From contig OY856409.1 of NCBI GenBank assembly GCA_963693085.1, positions 243,028,058-243,092,057 on the forward strand: 64,000 nt of DNA. Direction: 5' to 3'. Positions 1 to 12,779 of this stretch are shown in pieces (the first letter of the stretch is position 1; each line of letters opens with the position of its first letter). The notes beneath the pieces were generated by a model. That model saw only the letters and a list, made by a program, of their open reading frames with translations, did no database searches and was not told the DNA's origin. The stretch is from Alisma plantago-aquatica. Taxonomy: Eukaryota; Streptophyta; Magnoliopsida; Alismatales; Alismataceae. Position numbers and translations under genes: made by a program.

Positions 1-430
1 TCTTCATGGTACCTTATTTACTTCTATGTACTTCGTTGGGAGGTATTTTATCTGCTACACTTTCACACTATTTTCTTTAGGGATTAGAAGACTTACTTTC
101 TCTTGTTTAATGTTATCTTCTCATGGGGTATGCTTGAGAATATTTATTCTTAAACTAAGGTGGAAATCAAATTTTATATATGGTTTTTTATCTTTATTTT
201 TTTTTATTCCATCTTGGTGAATAGGACATGTGTCAAGTCCATGTACATCTAGAGGGGAGTGTTCATAGTCATTCAGTTAATAAATTTATAATTTATTTAG
301 TGATTGGGCCAAAGTATGCTGGATCAATAGGGATTGTGTCCATGTATGTCGTTGTCTCTCCTGCTACATATAGGAGTATGGTTTCACTACTGAAAAAATT
401 ATCATTAGTTTTCTATTTTCTTTATTGACC
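1..430 (+). mobile_element. Ty1/copia 3' end and LTR start remnant (tentative)
   Basis: A purine run AGAGGGGAG at 251-259 is followed directly by TG at 260, which is the arrangement of a polypurine tract and the start of a 3' LTR. The text just upstream (about 225-250) resembles the end of copia-type pol as I know it from plant genomes. There is no intact reading frame and no second LTR in the window, so the element continues to the left or is truncated. The assignment rests on general resemblance only. Confidence 0.3.
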
Positions 431-3400
431 AAACAAAAATAAATGTTCATGAGGAATAATCAATTCTGCATATAAGCTTTTAAATGTAAAACTTGGAGGT
501 GTATTCTAATAAATATTAGGTGCCTACGATGACATGAAATTAATATCAAATATTTTTTATTACTTTCCAAGATAAGGTTTTAGATATATTTTAGAAAAAG
601 TAATAAATATATGAGTTCCTTTAGTGAAGGTGAAAACTGCATGATATATTCAAAGCACATAAATTAGAATTTAAGTATTCTAGTAGTAAAGAAACTAAAA
701 ATGCGAATATATCAACCACACCATTTATTTTTTATATATATATATATATATATATACATACTCATTCTAAATCCTTCTTGAAAGAAATAATCTTGTATGT
801 CCAGAATAAACTTATAATTACAAAAATTGGTTTTGGGGAAGTTTACTTATATGTTGAATACAAACTTAAAACTTTGTATGCTTAAATAATTATTCAAAGT
901 TTGATCATGAAATAATTCTTTAGGTTCGTTGTAAAAAAAATAAGAATTCTTACCCTCAAAAGTTAAAATTTAAGTTTGCATGTCATAGACATAAGACCAT
1001 TGACAAACTCTAAGAAGACAAAGTAAAAATATATCAAGCATAAGGTCATTCAATTTAAATTTAGTAGTCAATAGTGAAATGTTATAATGTGTACCATAAT
1101 GTAAATATAAGTGTTTTAGTAGACATTTGATGCTTTCATTTGTGCAATGGTAATAACCTTTCTATGCCAAACTCATCATCATGTAGCAAATTTCTACGTT
1201 CAATGACAACTTAAACAAATTGTTTATTAAATACAACAAACTAATTGGAGATAATTTGACTAGATGACTTTTTTTATACAAATAATAGTATAGGTTGTCA
1301 TAATAATAAAATGGTTTGTATCTATATACTTTAGCTTCTAGTAATTGAAATTTTTTGAATTTTTCCTAGTTCATTAACTAATAGATGGGGATCGTTGTAA
1401 ATTGGATGATAAAAATAGAATGAAAGATGGGACAACTCATCAGGTATACATTGTGACAACACATATCCATTATTTACACATGAAAATGGTGATGGAAGGA
1501 GGATTTGGAATAATGATCAAGGAACAAAGTGACATAAGACAACTAGATAATGTCAATTATATAATTTCATGTGATAATGATATTTTATAGTAATTTTTGT
1601 GTGTTAAGTTTCTATTTTGGAGTTTTATTTATAGGTAATTCTATATCAAGTGTCAAGAGAGGTATTAATTTAATCTGAGACATATCAAATCCTTTTATTT
1701 TTGGATGTATAACTAAGAATTCATCATTAGTATTATATTTTTTAACAATTCTTAGAAATAGAAAGAATATTATTTTCACTAAAACACACACATACTAAAA
1801 CTAATTACTGTGACCTTGGATTCCAAATGTGATCAAAGATGTACATATTTTATATAAAGAGGTTTCGTATAAAGTTTAAAAGTGTATATTTCATCCTTTC
1901 TTTATTAGTTAGGGGATCCTTATGATTCATATTTCATATTTGGTTTCTTAGGTTTCTGGGTAAAAATGATTTCACCTATTGCATGAAAAATCCTATAGTA
2001 CAAGTTGCAAGAGATGGTGGGAAATTATATAAAGATTTTATGAGGGTATGAGTGAAATTAGACTGCATGAGACTTTTACATGGATGATTGAGTGGTTAAG
2101 TAATTAACATTTTTCTTACAGTGCAACATAAGAAGCAAAAAAGGGCCAAAATGACGTTGAGATCCAATGATTTTTTTATGAATTCTCTTAAGACTAAGGT
2201 TGATGGGGGAAATCATTCAATATTTTGAGAATGAAGAAGTGGAATTTGGGAGATCAGAGATAAAAAAGGAAGACATATAGAAATTGTAGTGTGTGGATCA
2301 TCGATAAGGTATAAAGAGTTTCTCATTGATGATGTTCCCTGGTTACGTAGAGTGGGTGTCGTCATAGTTGGGGGACATAATTGGTCAAAGCTAGTAGGTA
2401 ATACTACATTTGACACTTATTATATACTAAAAATAAGATTGTGTCTATGTTGTGGTTATTTTATTAAGTTTACATCTTTACCATGGAAAAACTCATCTAC
2501 TTTTGACCCACATTGTATCCCTTTTAGTATATTTGCTCAATACCTTTCCAATTACCTCAAATGAGTCTATCACGAATGAAATTAATTGTTTGTTTCAAGA
2601 TATCCCCTAAGTTGGAAATGATGTGCAATGCAATTCATATCTTAAATGATGTGCATGAGCAGAATGAAAAAGAAAAATATTCTTATCTACTTCATCTTCC
2701 TATGGTCGATTGAGTGGGTGTCCTTGTCAGATTCCAATGCCTTCTATCAAACTTTAAAACCATAGGTAAATCCATCTAGATGGTTGACCAAAATAATCTA
2801 GAAAATGCCTAAAATGATAAAATAATAATGCACATATACTTCTAGGTCAATCTTAACATGATGGTAAATATTAAATTGAGTAATAAATGCATCAATAATT
2901 GACCTAATTTATTTTAGACTATATTTGTCCCCCTGGAGAACGCCCTTGCATAGTCTCATCTGGGGTTCAATGATATTGTTTGGTGTTTTAGTCCTAGATT
3001 TGAAACTCTCTATGTTTAGAATTATAACAATCATACAAGATATATGAATCGTCCATAAACATATAATTAAATGATTGATTATTAAATAATATATTCATAC
3101 AAAGAATAATTTAAAATGAGGAAACATAGTATGGGAAGTGGGGCTAATTTAATGTCCCAATAGAAGATCTGCTCTCTACTAATTTTTATGATATAAAGAG
3201 AGAGAGAGATAGAGTGACGAAGAGGAAGATGACGAATAACAAGAATCTCATGGAGAAAGTAGTGGTAGAGAAGAAGATCAACGGTCTCGTCAATACTCTT
3301 AGATGGCAGTTGTAGTCTTGGGTCATGTCCTCTAACAGAGCATGCCTCCACGTCAAGTATTGACTTCCTTCTCAGATCTCTTCTATAAATTTGATGGTTA

Positions 3401-3539
3401 TGGATGTGTGAGATAGGTAATTTACCACTACCCTGGATGTCCCTCAATTATTTTTATAGCATGCCCCAGGGTTTGAGGTTGATATGAAATAATCCAACGA
3501 CTGTCAACAATTTTCTAAAAAAATTCATCACAAGAAATT
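431..3539. other. AT-rich stretch, no gene recognised
   Basis: I see no supported gene here. The frames are short and lack known motifs. Simple repeats are present: a (TA)n run near 733-757 and a (GA)n run near 3,196-3,209. The stretch is probably decayed transposon sequence. Confidence 0.5.
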
Positions 3540-5285
3540 AGTTGACTTTAGGGCTAGTTGTCCTGTTGGAAATGGTTAGTAAATATATCCATTCAATAGA
3601 TAATTTAATTACATTTCCAACTCAAGTTGAATCATCCAATTATTACATCAAATATAAAATATAGAGCCATTTTTGTGTTCCGGTATGCTTTCAAGTCGGT
3701 TGTTGGGCTAAGACAGGGTAGTGTAGTCGGTCGGCCAACTACTTAGATGTCATGTGACTTGCACTAAACTGTCAGTCAGACAACACACTTGAATGAGTCT
3801 TCTGGCTAGCTGCTAATGAGGGTCACTGGAAAAGTAATGGGTCAGTAAACTGACTTGGTGAACTAGCTGGTTGGACAACAATCTTGACCAGTGTGTTATA
3901 GTAAAGTCAACCGACTCATTGAATGAGTTTACTGATTGGAAATGTGTTGAGGGCTCCAAATTATTCTATTAGAAAAATTTCTAACTGAATGACTAGCCCA
4001 CTAGGTGAGTTCAGTGACTCATTTGTCATGTGATGGGGCTCTTACAGTCTTGGCCCGATTGGATGACTATTGGGATGTAGACTTCTGATAGGAATTCTAG
4101 TTCATTGTTGGTCCTCTGTTTATCCATAAAATATGTAGATCAATGATCCTTACTCCAATCATCATAGTTTTAGAGTGAGGATATACAATAATTTTTTATT
4201 TTCATGTTCCTTCCATAGAGGGATAACTTCTTCTCTCTTCTACTTGTATCAAACTACAAATAAAACATGAAATTTTATAGTAAAATTTTTATAAACTAAA
4301 AAAACCTAAAACAAATAAAAAATAAAGTTAAATATAATTAAATCATGCAAATAAAATTATAGACTATATCTGGAAACATGTTGAATATAGATTCATCAGC
4401 AATGCACATGGAATTGTCATCAAATGAGGATCACATGTTTCCGTCGGTAGGCAGCACATGGTTAATTCAGAAAATACACTTATGCATTTTACTAACTGGT
4501 AGGGATGAATCCAATGAAAGTATAGAATAAACCTAACCACCTTGGGAGGGCGGTATTGTCATGTGGGCAAGGGTATACACCGATGAATCATCATCCCATG
4601 AAAATCATCAACCAATGAAGGGCCAACAATGAAAATCCTGTTCGGTTATCAAAATCTTATTGTGCCTTCTAGTCGAGTAATGGAACCACCAATGTCATGC
4701 GCTACTGGTTATAGAATAAAGTTCGAACCTAGCATAAAAATAAAGAAATTTGATTGAAATCCTACAACTTAATAAAAAACTAGGGACACCGAAACAAAAG
4801 CTAATTTTAGGGTAAAACTATGAATATAAATGCAAATCTAATCTAAAAATATAAATAAAACTATAATGACTATGCATTTATCAGAAGGTTGCCTTCAAAA
4901 GTGTGGATGTATGTTCTTCACCAAAGAAGGTGTCTTCCAGTGTCCCTAAGAGAAGGAAGAGGTTATCCTTTCTACTGAAGAGGAGGTTGGTCTTATCAAC
5001 ATAAGGCATTGGTAGTTATATTATGTACCGATATAGAAAAAGAGATAAAATATATGTTGTCAAATTCTAGTTAGCACCACCTTGGTAATGGAGATATGTC
5101 ATTTTAGGTCGGAAAAACAGTGCATATTGTGCCTTTTGGGGTTTCTTGATCTTGTCAATTACTTTCTTTACATTCACTACATTAATCTCTAACCAAATTG
5201 AAATTATTTTGCTTGTTTTGTAAGTTACATAAAATTGGATTTTTTCCTATTCACCCCCTATGGAGATTTTGTTTTCCATTATAGC
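3540..5285. other. Possible decayed LTR and leader upstream of the copia gag relic
   Basis: No coding sequence is recognisable. Between about 3,690 and 4,030 short words built on GACTCA, GTCAGTCGG and CCGACT recur irregularly, as often seen in the LTRs of large plant copia elements. The position just upstream of a copia gag relic makes an old 5' LTR plausible. I could not find clear LTR ends, a primer binding site or a partner LTR. Confidence 0.25.
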
Positions 5286-7030
5286 ATGGCTTCAATGAGC
5301 TTTAAAAATTCTTAAATATGGGTGAAAATTTCTTGGGCTAGATCAACCTTAAAGGTATGGATTTCATCAGCCACTCTCTTCCACGGTTCCAACCACATGT
5401 ATCATAAGTGGCTTGTACATTTCTTCTATCAAGGTGTTAGGTTTGATCTTTTAAAGATGTTCATCCAACCATTTGTGCCCCCAACAATGGAAATTGAGAA
5501 ATAGGATACAACTACAGTAAGAAGCGATACATTGAATACAAATGTTGCAAGTATTTTTTATTGTTTCTATTTTTTTGTGAGTTTAAGTGAATTCCTCTTG
5601 TGAATCCACTTATGGAATTTGATGGAAAATATGTGTTACTCATGACATAATCAAGATGTAGAGGAAAGTAAAATGTATATTATATCTTATAGCTAGAGTT
5701 AGTTTGAATGAAAAATATGAAATTATTTCTAAAATTTCCTCTAAATTTACTTCAATGTAAATACCTTAAAATACATTCAAGATAAAGGGCTTGTAACAAA
5801 GAAAATTGCTTTCTCTCACCTCTATGTGTGAAATGGAAGTTACCACCATATAAGAATCTTTGTATTGTTGTACTTTGTACATCAAAAAACTTATAGTTAA
5901 TCTAGAGATTGATGATGTCAAGCTTTAAGAACAAGAGATGGAAGATAATGTGGAATTTCATGCTAATAAGAATAGGATAACCCTTAATTAAATGCTTTCA
6001 AAACAATCTTTTTATTCATCAAGTGACTCGTATAATAGTGAGGAATAAAAGAACTATAAAACTGAGAAGTGAAAGTCTTCTACTAAGAAAAATTGTATCT
6101 CTTTTTCAACTACATTTTGTGCTTTTAGGGAAAAGGGACATTGGAAGGTGGAATGTCCAAAACTCAAGAAGTAAAAGAAGAAGAAGAAATCCAAGGAAAA
6201 AATAGGAATATTGTGCTTCTTGGGTCTCTTTACTAAATTGAATTTCAAATTATGAGTAAGAAACTTTCCATCATGTAGTTGAATGTCTAACCTCCAAACA
6301 TATTGAAAATGATGAACAAGAAGAGGAAGGTGCACAAAGTGATGATAGTGAGGTATCTCTTTCAACCTTCTCAATATATAAGCTTATTGAACTGTTCAAT
6401 TATCTTCAAATAAGGTTGAAAAATATAAGTAAAAAATAATAAAAATTGCTACTATTGTTAGTCTTTGTATGTTGATCTTGGTGAGCTAGACAATCATATA
6501 TTAGTTAAAAAGAAAATAAAATAAAACCTTGTTTCCCAAGATACTTCCTTGCAAAATCAAGTTTCTACTTACTTAGATAAGTTGTGTAATAAGGAGATGC
6601 AACCTATTATTGGTTGAAAGATTTACTATGTTTTTATCTTCAAGTGAATGCTGACTTAAATAAAAAAAATATGTACATGAAAATAATTTTTCTAGAACTA
6701 TAAGATGCTTAATTTCAAGTACTAAAGACACATTAAAGCTTGCCAAGGATAATGAAAACATTAAGAGATATTTAGATAAGTCTTCAAACATTGGAAATAT
6801 TTTGAAAAATATAATGAATTTTCACAATGGTCTTTGATATACAATTGGTATTGGTTATGTTCCAAGAAATGAGAATATTGAGAAGAATAATGGACCTATT
6901 TTTGTAAAACCAAAAGCTATTTTTTATTTCTCAATTAACCATGTAACTTGATTTTCTTATGGGAGATTCCATCACTATGATTTCTCATTCCCTTTGAAAA
7001 GAAAATGTGGCATCAACATGGCTAAGATTC
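5286..7030 (+). pseudogene. Decayed Ty1/copia gag, SIRE/Maximus-like
   Basis: This relic encoded the capsid/nucleocapsid polyprotein of a Ty1/copia retrotransposon. The ATG at 5,286 opens a frame read across several stops. At about 5,375-5,410 it gives a 'LFHGSNHMYHKW' stretch, which resembles the N-terminal 'F-G-N-Y-W' signature of copia gag. Around 5,930-6,060 a charged and serine-rich linker follows. At 6,118-6,161 a zinc knuckle reads C-A-F-REKGHWKVEC, in which the second cysteine of CCHC is replaced by phenylalanine. Around 6,790-6,930 frames give 'YTIGIGYVPRNENIEKN'-like text, as in SIRE-type gag C-termini. Frameshifts and stops are frequent, and no protease, integrase or RT follows, so pol has been lost. 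The family is inferred from motif order only. Confidence 0.55.
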
Positions 7031-7964
7031 CAAGAACTTATCTCTAGAAAAGGTTATGTATGATCATAGGCTTCATTAGACATCTTTTTTATCATGATAG
7101 GTTTGTTAACTTTCAGTTGCGGTTTTTGTACTAATTGATGTTAGATTTTAATTAGTTTTTACTTGTGATAATTTTATTAATGTTTATATTTCTAGTGGTT
7201 TACATTTTCCAGAAGACTACCTCTTAGTTAAAATATTATTTGATTGAAAAGCTACCTATCACCTTTTATTTTTGATATCTTGCAATTGGTACTTAGATAC
7301 AATGTCCTACATGGTTCTTTGATCTTTAATGTCTAAAATAATTAATTATACATTTTTCATGTATGGTTTTAATTCTTTAGTGGATATCTTTATCTTACTT
7401 GTTACTTTATTAGTTTGAGCTCAATTTCTATGAATATGAGATTGGGGGGAGCACAAATCATGTTTCTATCTTTGTTGGGTTCTATTTTTAATGACTTATG
7501 TATATCAATTGTAGGCTTAAACTCCCTTGATATTGGTATGGAGATTTGTTTTGTTTTCTATTTAGTTTCTATGTCATATCTTTTTCATGGAGGACTTAAC
7601 ATTCCTTGCATTGGTACTGAGATATCTTTTATCAAGTTTGTGGTTTTGCATTTCATTGACTTTCTATAGTCATGGTGGACTTAATTTTCCTTATTAAGTA
7701 CTAATAGCATATTGTTTGATCTCTTTTTGTGTTTTATGGGATCACTTTACCATGAGTGACTTAATATTCATCTCATTGGTATTGGGTCATATTTGGGCTT
7801 CTTCCTTGATCTAATGGTGGCTTTATATATCATTACCTATTATTTCAATTGTTCATTTTAGTTTGTACTTTCAACCTAGATTGGGTATGCATTTCCCTCT
7901 CCAAATGATTATCCTTTTGAGTGGGAGTTACTCCTTTAGGTGGAGTTTGGCAAGTACGCCCACC
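7031..7964. other. AT-rich stretch with a diverged short tandem repeat
   Basis: No gene is recognised. Three diverged copies of a roughly 80-85-bp unit, each built around 'atgg.ggacttaa.attc...ggtact', lie near 7,585, 7,670 and 7,749. This may be the tail of the copia relic. Confidence 0.35.
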
Positions 7965-9253
7965 TGATGTGCATCTTTGCACACACAATAAATCACTATG
8001 AAAAGTCCTAGAGTTTTACTTTCTAAACATGTTGTTAACTTGATATAAGAACCAAATCAACTTTAAGTATAGTAAGGTATCAATCCCAGAGACAGAAAAA
8101 ATGTAGTTGTCATCCAAATCCAATCTCAAGAAGAAGAAAGTAAAAATCCAGTTTATCGAGAATTTGATTATGCTAAGAATAGAAAGTAAAAGTGCAGAAT
8201 AAACTAATTAAAATGAAATGATAAAAAAGGGATGGAGGTCCGAGGGATCACCACCAATAACCACTCGATGAATCAACTCCTAGTTCTAATAAGTCAAATT
8301 TGGACCATGTGGATTCATGTTCTTTTGACAAATTTCACAAGGGCCATACATCCCATAAACCCAATTGATGACAACGTTTGCAGATCCTCATCCAACCATC
8401 TAACATGTTAATTTCTGAGATCTCTTCCAGAGACTTGTGATTTTCATTGGACGTTCGAACCCATGGATCAGTTGGTCATGTCACCATGTGCTATAACCAA
8501 CAGGTCAAATGGGTAGAAGGATCATAATCTAAAATAAGTGATCGCATCAAAAGATCATGCTTTTGTTCTTGTGGGAATCCGAGATCTTAGCACCCCCAAC
8601 AAAAATATAATCAGTCTACTTGAAAAATAAGGATGAGATCAGTTAGACAAAAGGTTAGAAATCATAATTAAGGGATTATGGGTTCATTCTTGTGGATTTA
8701 TGCAATCACATCACTCTGAAAGAGTATATCAATCAACCAACGATCAGGGAAGAGATAGAAGAAAAATCATTCTTTTACTAAAATAATCAAGTTGATTACA
8801 TCGAACAAGAACAAGCTATGGGGATAGTCCTCACGCCCCATAAGAGAAATACTCAGACATAATGTAAAAGAACATGTGAAAAATTAGAAAACAAGAGATC
8901 AAACAAGTGATGCCCTTTCCTTTAGAGATCCCCATCCTTTTATAGGGAGAAAGGTGGCGGAAAATCCTAGAAATGAGTCTTTGTGGTGGCGATGGATACT
9001 ATACCCATTTCGACAAAGTTTGACTGTAATAATGGCCTTCTTTATTCGACATTTGAATGGGTCTGGGTGTGAAATAGGTGATTCATGACCAGAACTAGAC
9101 GATTCATATTTGAACCGGTCGATTCTTGAGAGTGGATATCGGAATTTGAGGCCACCGACTCTTAGTTTTTTTGGGATTTAATTATTTTCCCCGAATAGAG
9201 AGATTTATCGAATTGCCTTCTTTGATCATTTGACTATTGAGTGAAATGATCAA
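7965..9253 (-). repeat. 3' LTR of the old element, left piece
   Basis: This piece begins TGATGTGCATC on the plus strand. Its first about 420 bases align with 23,421-23,680 and continue in 29,590-29,750, including the words 'ctaaacatgttgtta' and 'agtatagtaaggta'. The LTR is interrupted after 9,253 by the Athila-type element and resumes at 20,072. Confidence 0.65.
9249..9253. repeat. Target-site duplication of the Athila element, left copy
   Basis: ATCAA at 9,249-9,253 pairs with ATCGA at 20,072-20,076, four of five bases identical. It abuts the TGACA...CATCA ends of the Athila-type element, as expected for a 5-bp gypsy duplication with one later substitution. Confidence 0.6.
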
Positions 9254-10817
9254 TGACAAGTGTTTACCGTGTGTTATACGCAAGTGGAAATATCAAAATA
9301 ATATAGGCTTTTGAGGCCCAAGTCAAACACAGGGAAACATTCTCTAGAATACTTCTACTAACTATGATCTAATCAGCTAGGCTGGTAAAAGTGAATTGGT
9401 TTGATTGAACAAAAATAATTGTAGAAACAAAACAAGCTTAAATATTAAGTTACTCAGATTAGAGGAAATTCCTCAGGACAATAGTTTCACTACATATAAC
9501 ATTACAATTTACTCCATACACTAATAGCTATTACCCCTATACCTGCATAAAGATCATATTGAAAGAACTACCCACTCCCGTAGTGTAGTTCACTACCTAT
9601 TCTAATGCCAATCCCATTTTCATAGTAACTGGTTGATTAGTTAGGTGCTTTATGATTAATCTGTGGGTTTCTCCTCCCATTTATTCTCCACCTTTCCCAA
9701 GGGGTACAATAAACGGGTAAATCTATACTTTTCCAACCCTTAAACTCTCTCCCGAAATGATTAAGGGTCTGATAATCTATATGTGGTGATCAAGCACAAA
9801 CTGAAAAAGACAATTTCATATATTTATATCTAGAAAATAGGGATAAATATGATATTAATGCATGAAAATCAATTACAATGCATATCCGAGATACTCCCAG
9901 ATCCTAAGGAATTATGGGGTTTAGACCCGCATAGTTTTCATTGACAAATACATGGTTGAGAAAGAGAAAAATGTGGGAAACATTAGAAAAACTAAAGTAA
10001 CCCCTAGAGAATGGCTGATCCAAATGATCCCCTACGTCGTGCATGCAAACTTCTATCTTTCGGCAGTAGATTTGCCTTCCGGAGGTGCTCAAATCATCCT
10101 GGGTGAAGCCTTCAATTCCTTGGTCTTCCCTCCTCTCTCTCCAATGTCGTGCAATGAAAAATAGCTGCCTCCTCTAGTCTGGATGAACTCCCCTCAAGTC
10201 ATAGGAATCACTTAAGGTAGGAAATAATGCCAGTCGTTGTATTAGAGTGCTATCTTCAGATTGCCTGATCGGGCAGACTCGGTAGTACCGACTGGAAAGT
10301 AGGTAGTACTAAGTTTCTAGAGTATCCACTATTCATAAAAATATTGGTACTATCAACTTGTTTCGATAGCATCAAGTCTTTAGGTCATTCGAGCACTGCT
10401 TCCCTGATGCCATCTAGGTAGTACCGAGTCGGTGAACTCGGTAGTACCGACTTTTCTTGATTCATTCTTTTGGTTTACTGATAAGGTTTTAGTACTACTG
10501 ACTTTGTGCTATCAGTAGTATCGAGTCTGGGTGAGTCTTTTGGTCCAATACTGACATGAAGTCAGTACCACCGACTTTTGATGTCAGTAGTACTGAGTTT
10601 GTGAAGCTCGATTGTACCTGAAATTACACAAGAAGTTGGATAAGTACTCAAGATAAATATTAAACCATTTTAAATAGTAAAAATCATATAATTTGATGCA
10701 TTTATATAGAATAGGTCATTGATAGCATTTTATGCATAATTAATCAAATAGATGAAAAATCAACACATAAAATCAAAGAAAATATGCCTATGAAAATGAC
10801 TAAAAACCCATGCATCA
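9254..10817 (-). repeat. Athila-type 3' LTR
   Basis: It matches 18,516-20,071 along its length with scattered substitutions and small indels. At about 10,270-10,620 it contains repeated quasi-palindromic CGGTAGTACCGA words. No convincing coding sequence is present; the frame at 9,952-10,164 recurs in the other LTR and is part of the repeat. Confidence 0.85.
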
Positions 10818-12760
10818 AACTTGCCTAAGCTTAAATGTTCCTCATCCTTGAGCAACAATCTCTTAGATCTGTTTGATGTAAGTTAGTAAAAGGACATAAC
10901 ACATGAACTCTTTTCTTAATCATGTCCACCAAACAATCCCTAAATCGACCCTCAATTACCACTAAACTGATAACTTCTATGAAGTGACCACAAATTTCCA
11001 TAGAAGATGTCCACCTTTAAATCAATGAACACTATCAAGAATATAGTTAATATCATAATAATCCAGGCATTCTCTTGGTGCACTATGTGATTCCCTATTC
11101 TAAATTGCTCTCTCCTAACTACCAACTAATTGGAAGTAGATCTCCTTATAAGAATGGCTGAGGAGATAAATCATTTGAGTGTCCTACCAATGAGTGCAAT
11201 TAATGATATGAGATAGGTGAAAATTGAAGAATCACAAGTACATCCAACTTATTTATGCAAAAACAATGATGGCCAACATGGCTGAAAAGAATGTCATGTA
11301 TGAATCATAATGCTTACTATCTTTTTTTTCTTTTTAACATATGATGCATGTATGAATCTATCTCATAAAGATTATTAGACTATCAAAAACAAACAAATGT
11401 GTCATGTGGATTAATTCACCTCTTCAAGAAGACTCAAGGACATACATTCTCCCTAAGAAATTTTGAATGTGCTTTTTTACTCTAGCCCATAATTTTTCTT
11501 CTCTTCAGAATGATTGGGTTTATGTTGGGGCTTTCAGTTCATACTTTTTCTTCTTTCTTTTTTTGATGTGGAGGTATGTACCTATTTCAATATTCTTAAA
11601 TGGAGACTACAATCCACATGAAAAAAAGAAATGAGTGCTATGAAATGTATTTAATCTACATGCAATTGTTATGCAACTAAGATGGTCTGCACTAAAGTTG
11701 TTCATGCATACAAATGCAACTTTTTCTTCTTCTTTTTTTTGAATGCAATCAAGAATAAGCTAATATATCATGTCACCTATTATTCCATGCCAAGCAATCA
11801 AAAGAAATAAGTTGGAGTACTCATTGATCTGAGGTGGTGAGTCAAAATTGGATGGAAGAGATGGATGGAATCACATAACTAAGAGAAAATGCCTTTTATA
11901 GGATTATGATATGTCCCTCTTTAATGACCTGTGCATAGGGTAATCTTAAGTTTTCTTTCTTATATTTCCATTTAATATCTCGTTAATGGTTTGATCAGCT
12001 TAGGATCACCAACATCATCATTCACATTCCCAGTTGATTTAGATGTTCATTCATATCCTATGACCTAAAGTTGACTTAACCAAACACTTCCTCAAGTGGT
12101 GTTGAAGAAATTTGTTTGCAAAATTATGCTATAAAGAGATAACTATAATCATGCAAGCACACCTATGAGTACAACCATGCATTTGTTGCTCCAAAATTCA
12201 ACTAGATAGGTGTGGATCCAAAAATTGCTCAAATAAAATAAAAATAAAACAACTTAGATAAAAATGCAATAAAAAATCTAAGATAGATGGTTGTTCCAGC
12301 ACCCCCAGGCTTGAATAAGACTATGAACAGTAAATACTCACACTTAAGAGGAGGAACAATGGTACCATTTCTCAAATGGAGGAGGTGGTTTTAGTGGCAT
12401 GTTGGGGTCATGGGGAGGAAACATCCCCTGAAAATATATATATCTGACGACGTATTGACTCAGATGTCAATACTATCGAGTGCTTAACAGTTAGGCGCTC
12501 AAAAATCTTCAGAGACATGGTAGTATCAACTAGTAGAGTCGGTAGTGCTAAGTCTATCTTTCTTTTATGGATGACTTACTGATGTGAATTCGGTACTACC
12601 GACTTGTGGACTCGGTAGTACCGACGCTATATAATCTGCACCCTCCAACAAATGGGTCAAGGCACCTTTTTTCTAGAAATAAGAATGAAAAGACAACTAC
12701 AATGCTAAAATGAAAATGAATAAAGAGAAAATAAGGTTGGGTTTCCTCCCAACAAGCGTC
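10818..12760 (-). other. Athila-type 3' internal non-coding region
   Basis: This lies between the end of integrase and the 3' LTR. Some Athila elements carry an env-like frame here, but I see no open frame or membrane-type protein. The right edge contains the 'cccaacaagcgtcgtt' text commonly found just after Athila pol. Two CGGTAGTACCGAC words occur at about 12,588-12,626. The stretch before the LTR at 10,818-10,832 is a weak polypurine candidate on the minus strand. Confidence 0.6.
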
Positions 12761-12779
12761 GTTATTTAACGTCCTGGAC

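Noticed and set aside
2213..2564. Opposed frames at 2,213-2,564 and 3,082-3,447 as host genes
   Set aside because: Short, low-information frames with no recognisable domain, splice structure or flanking gene features.
9952..10164. 70-codon frame in the Athila LTR, similar to 19,141-19,479
   Set aside because: Same LTR sequence in both copies, with differing start and length. No motif.
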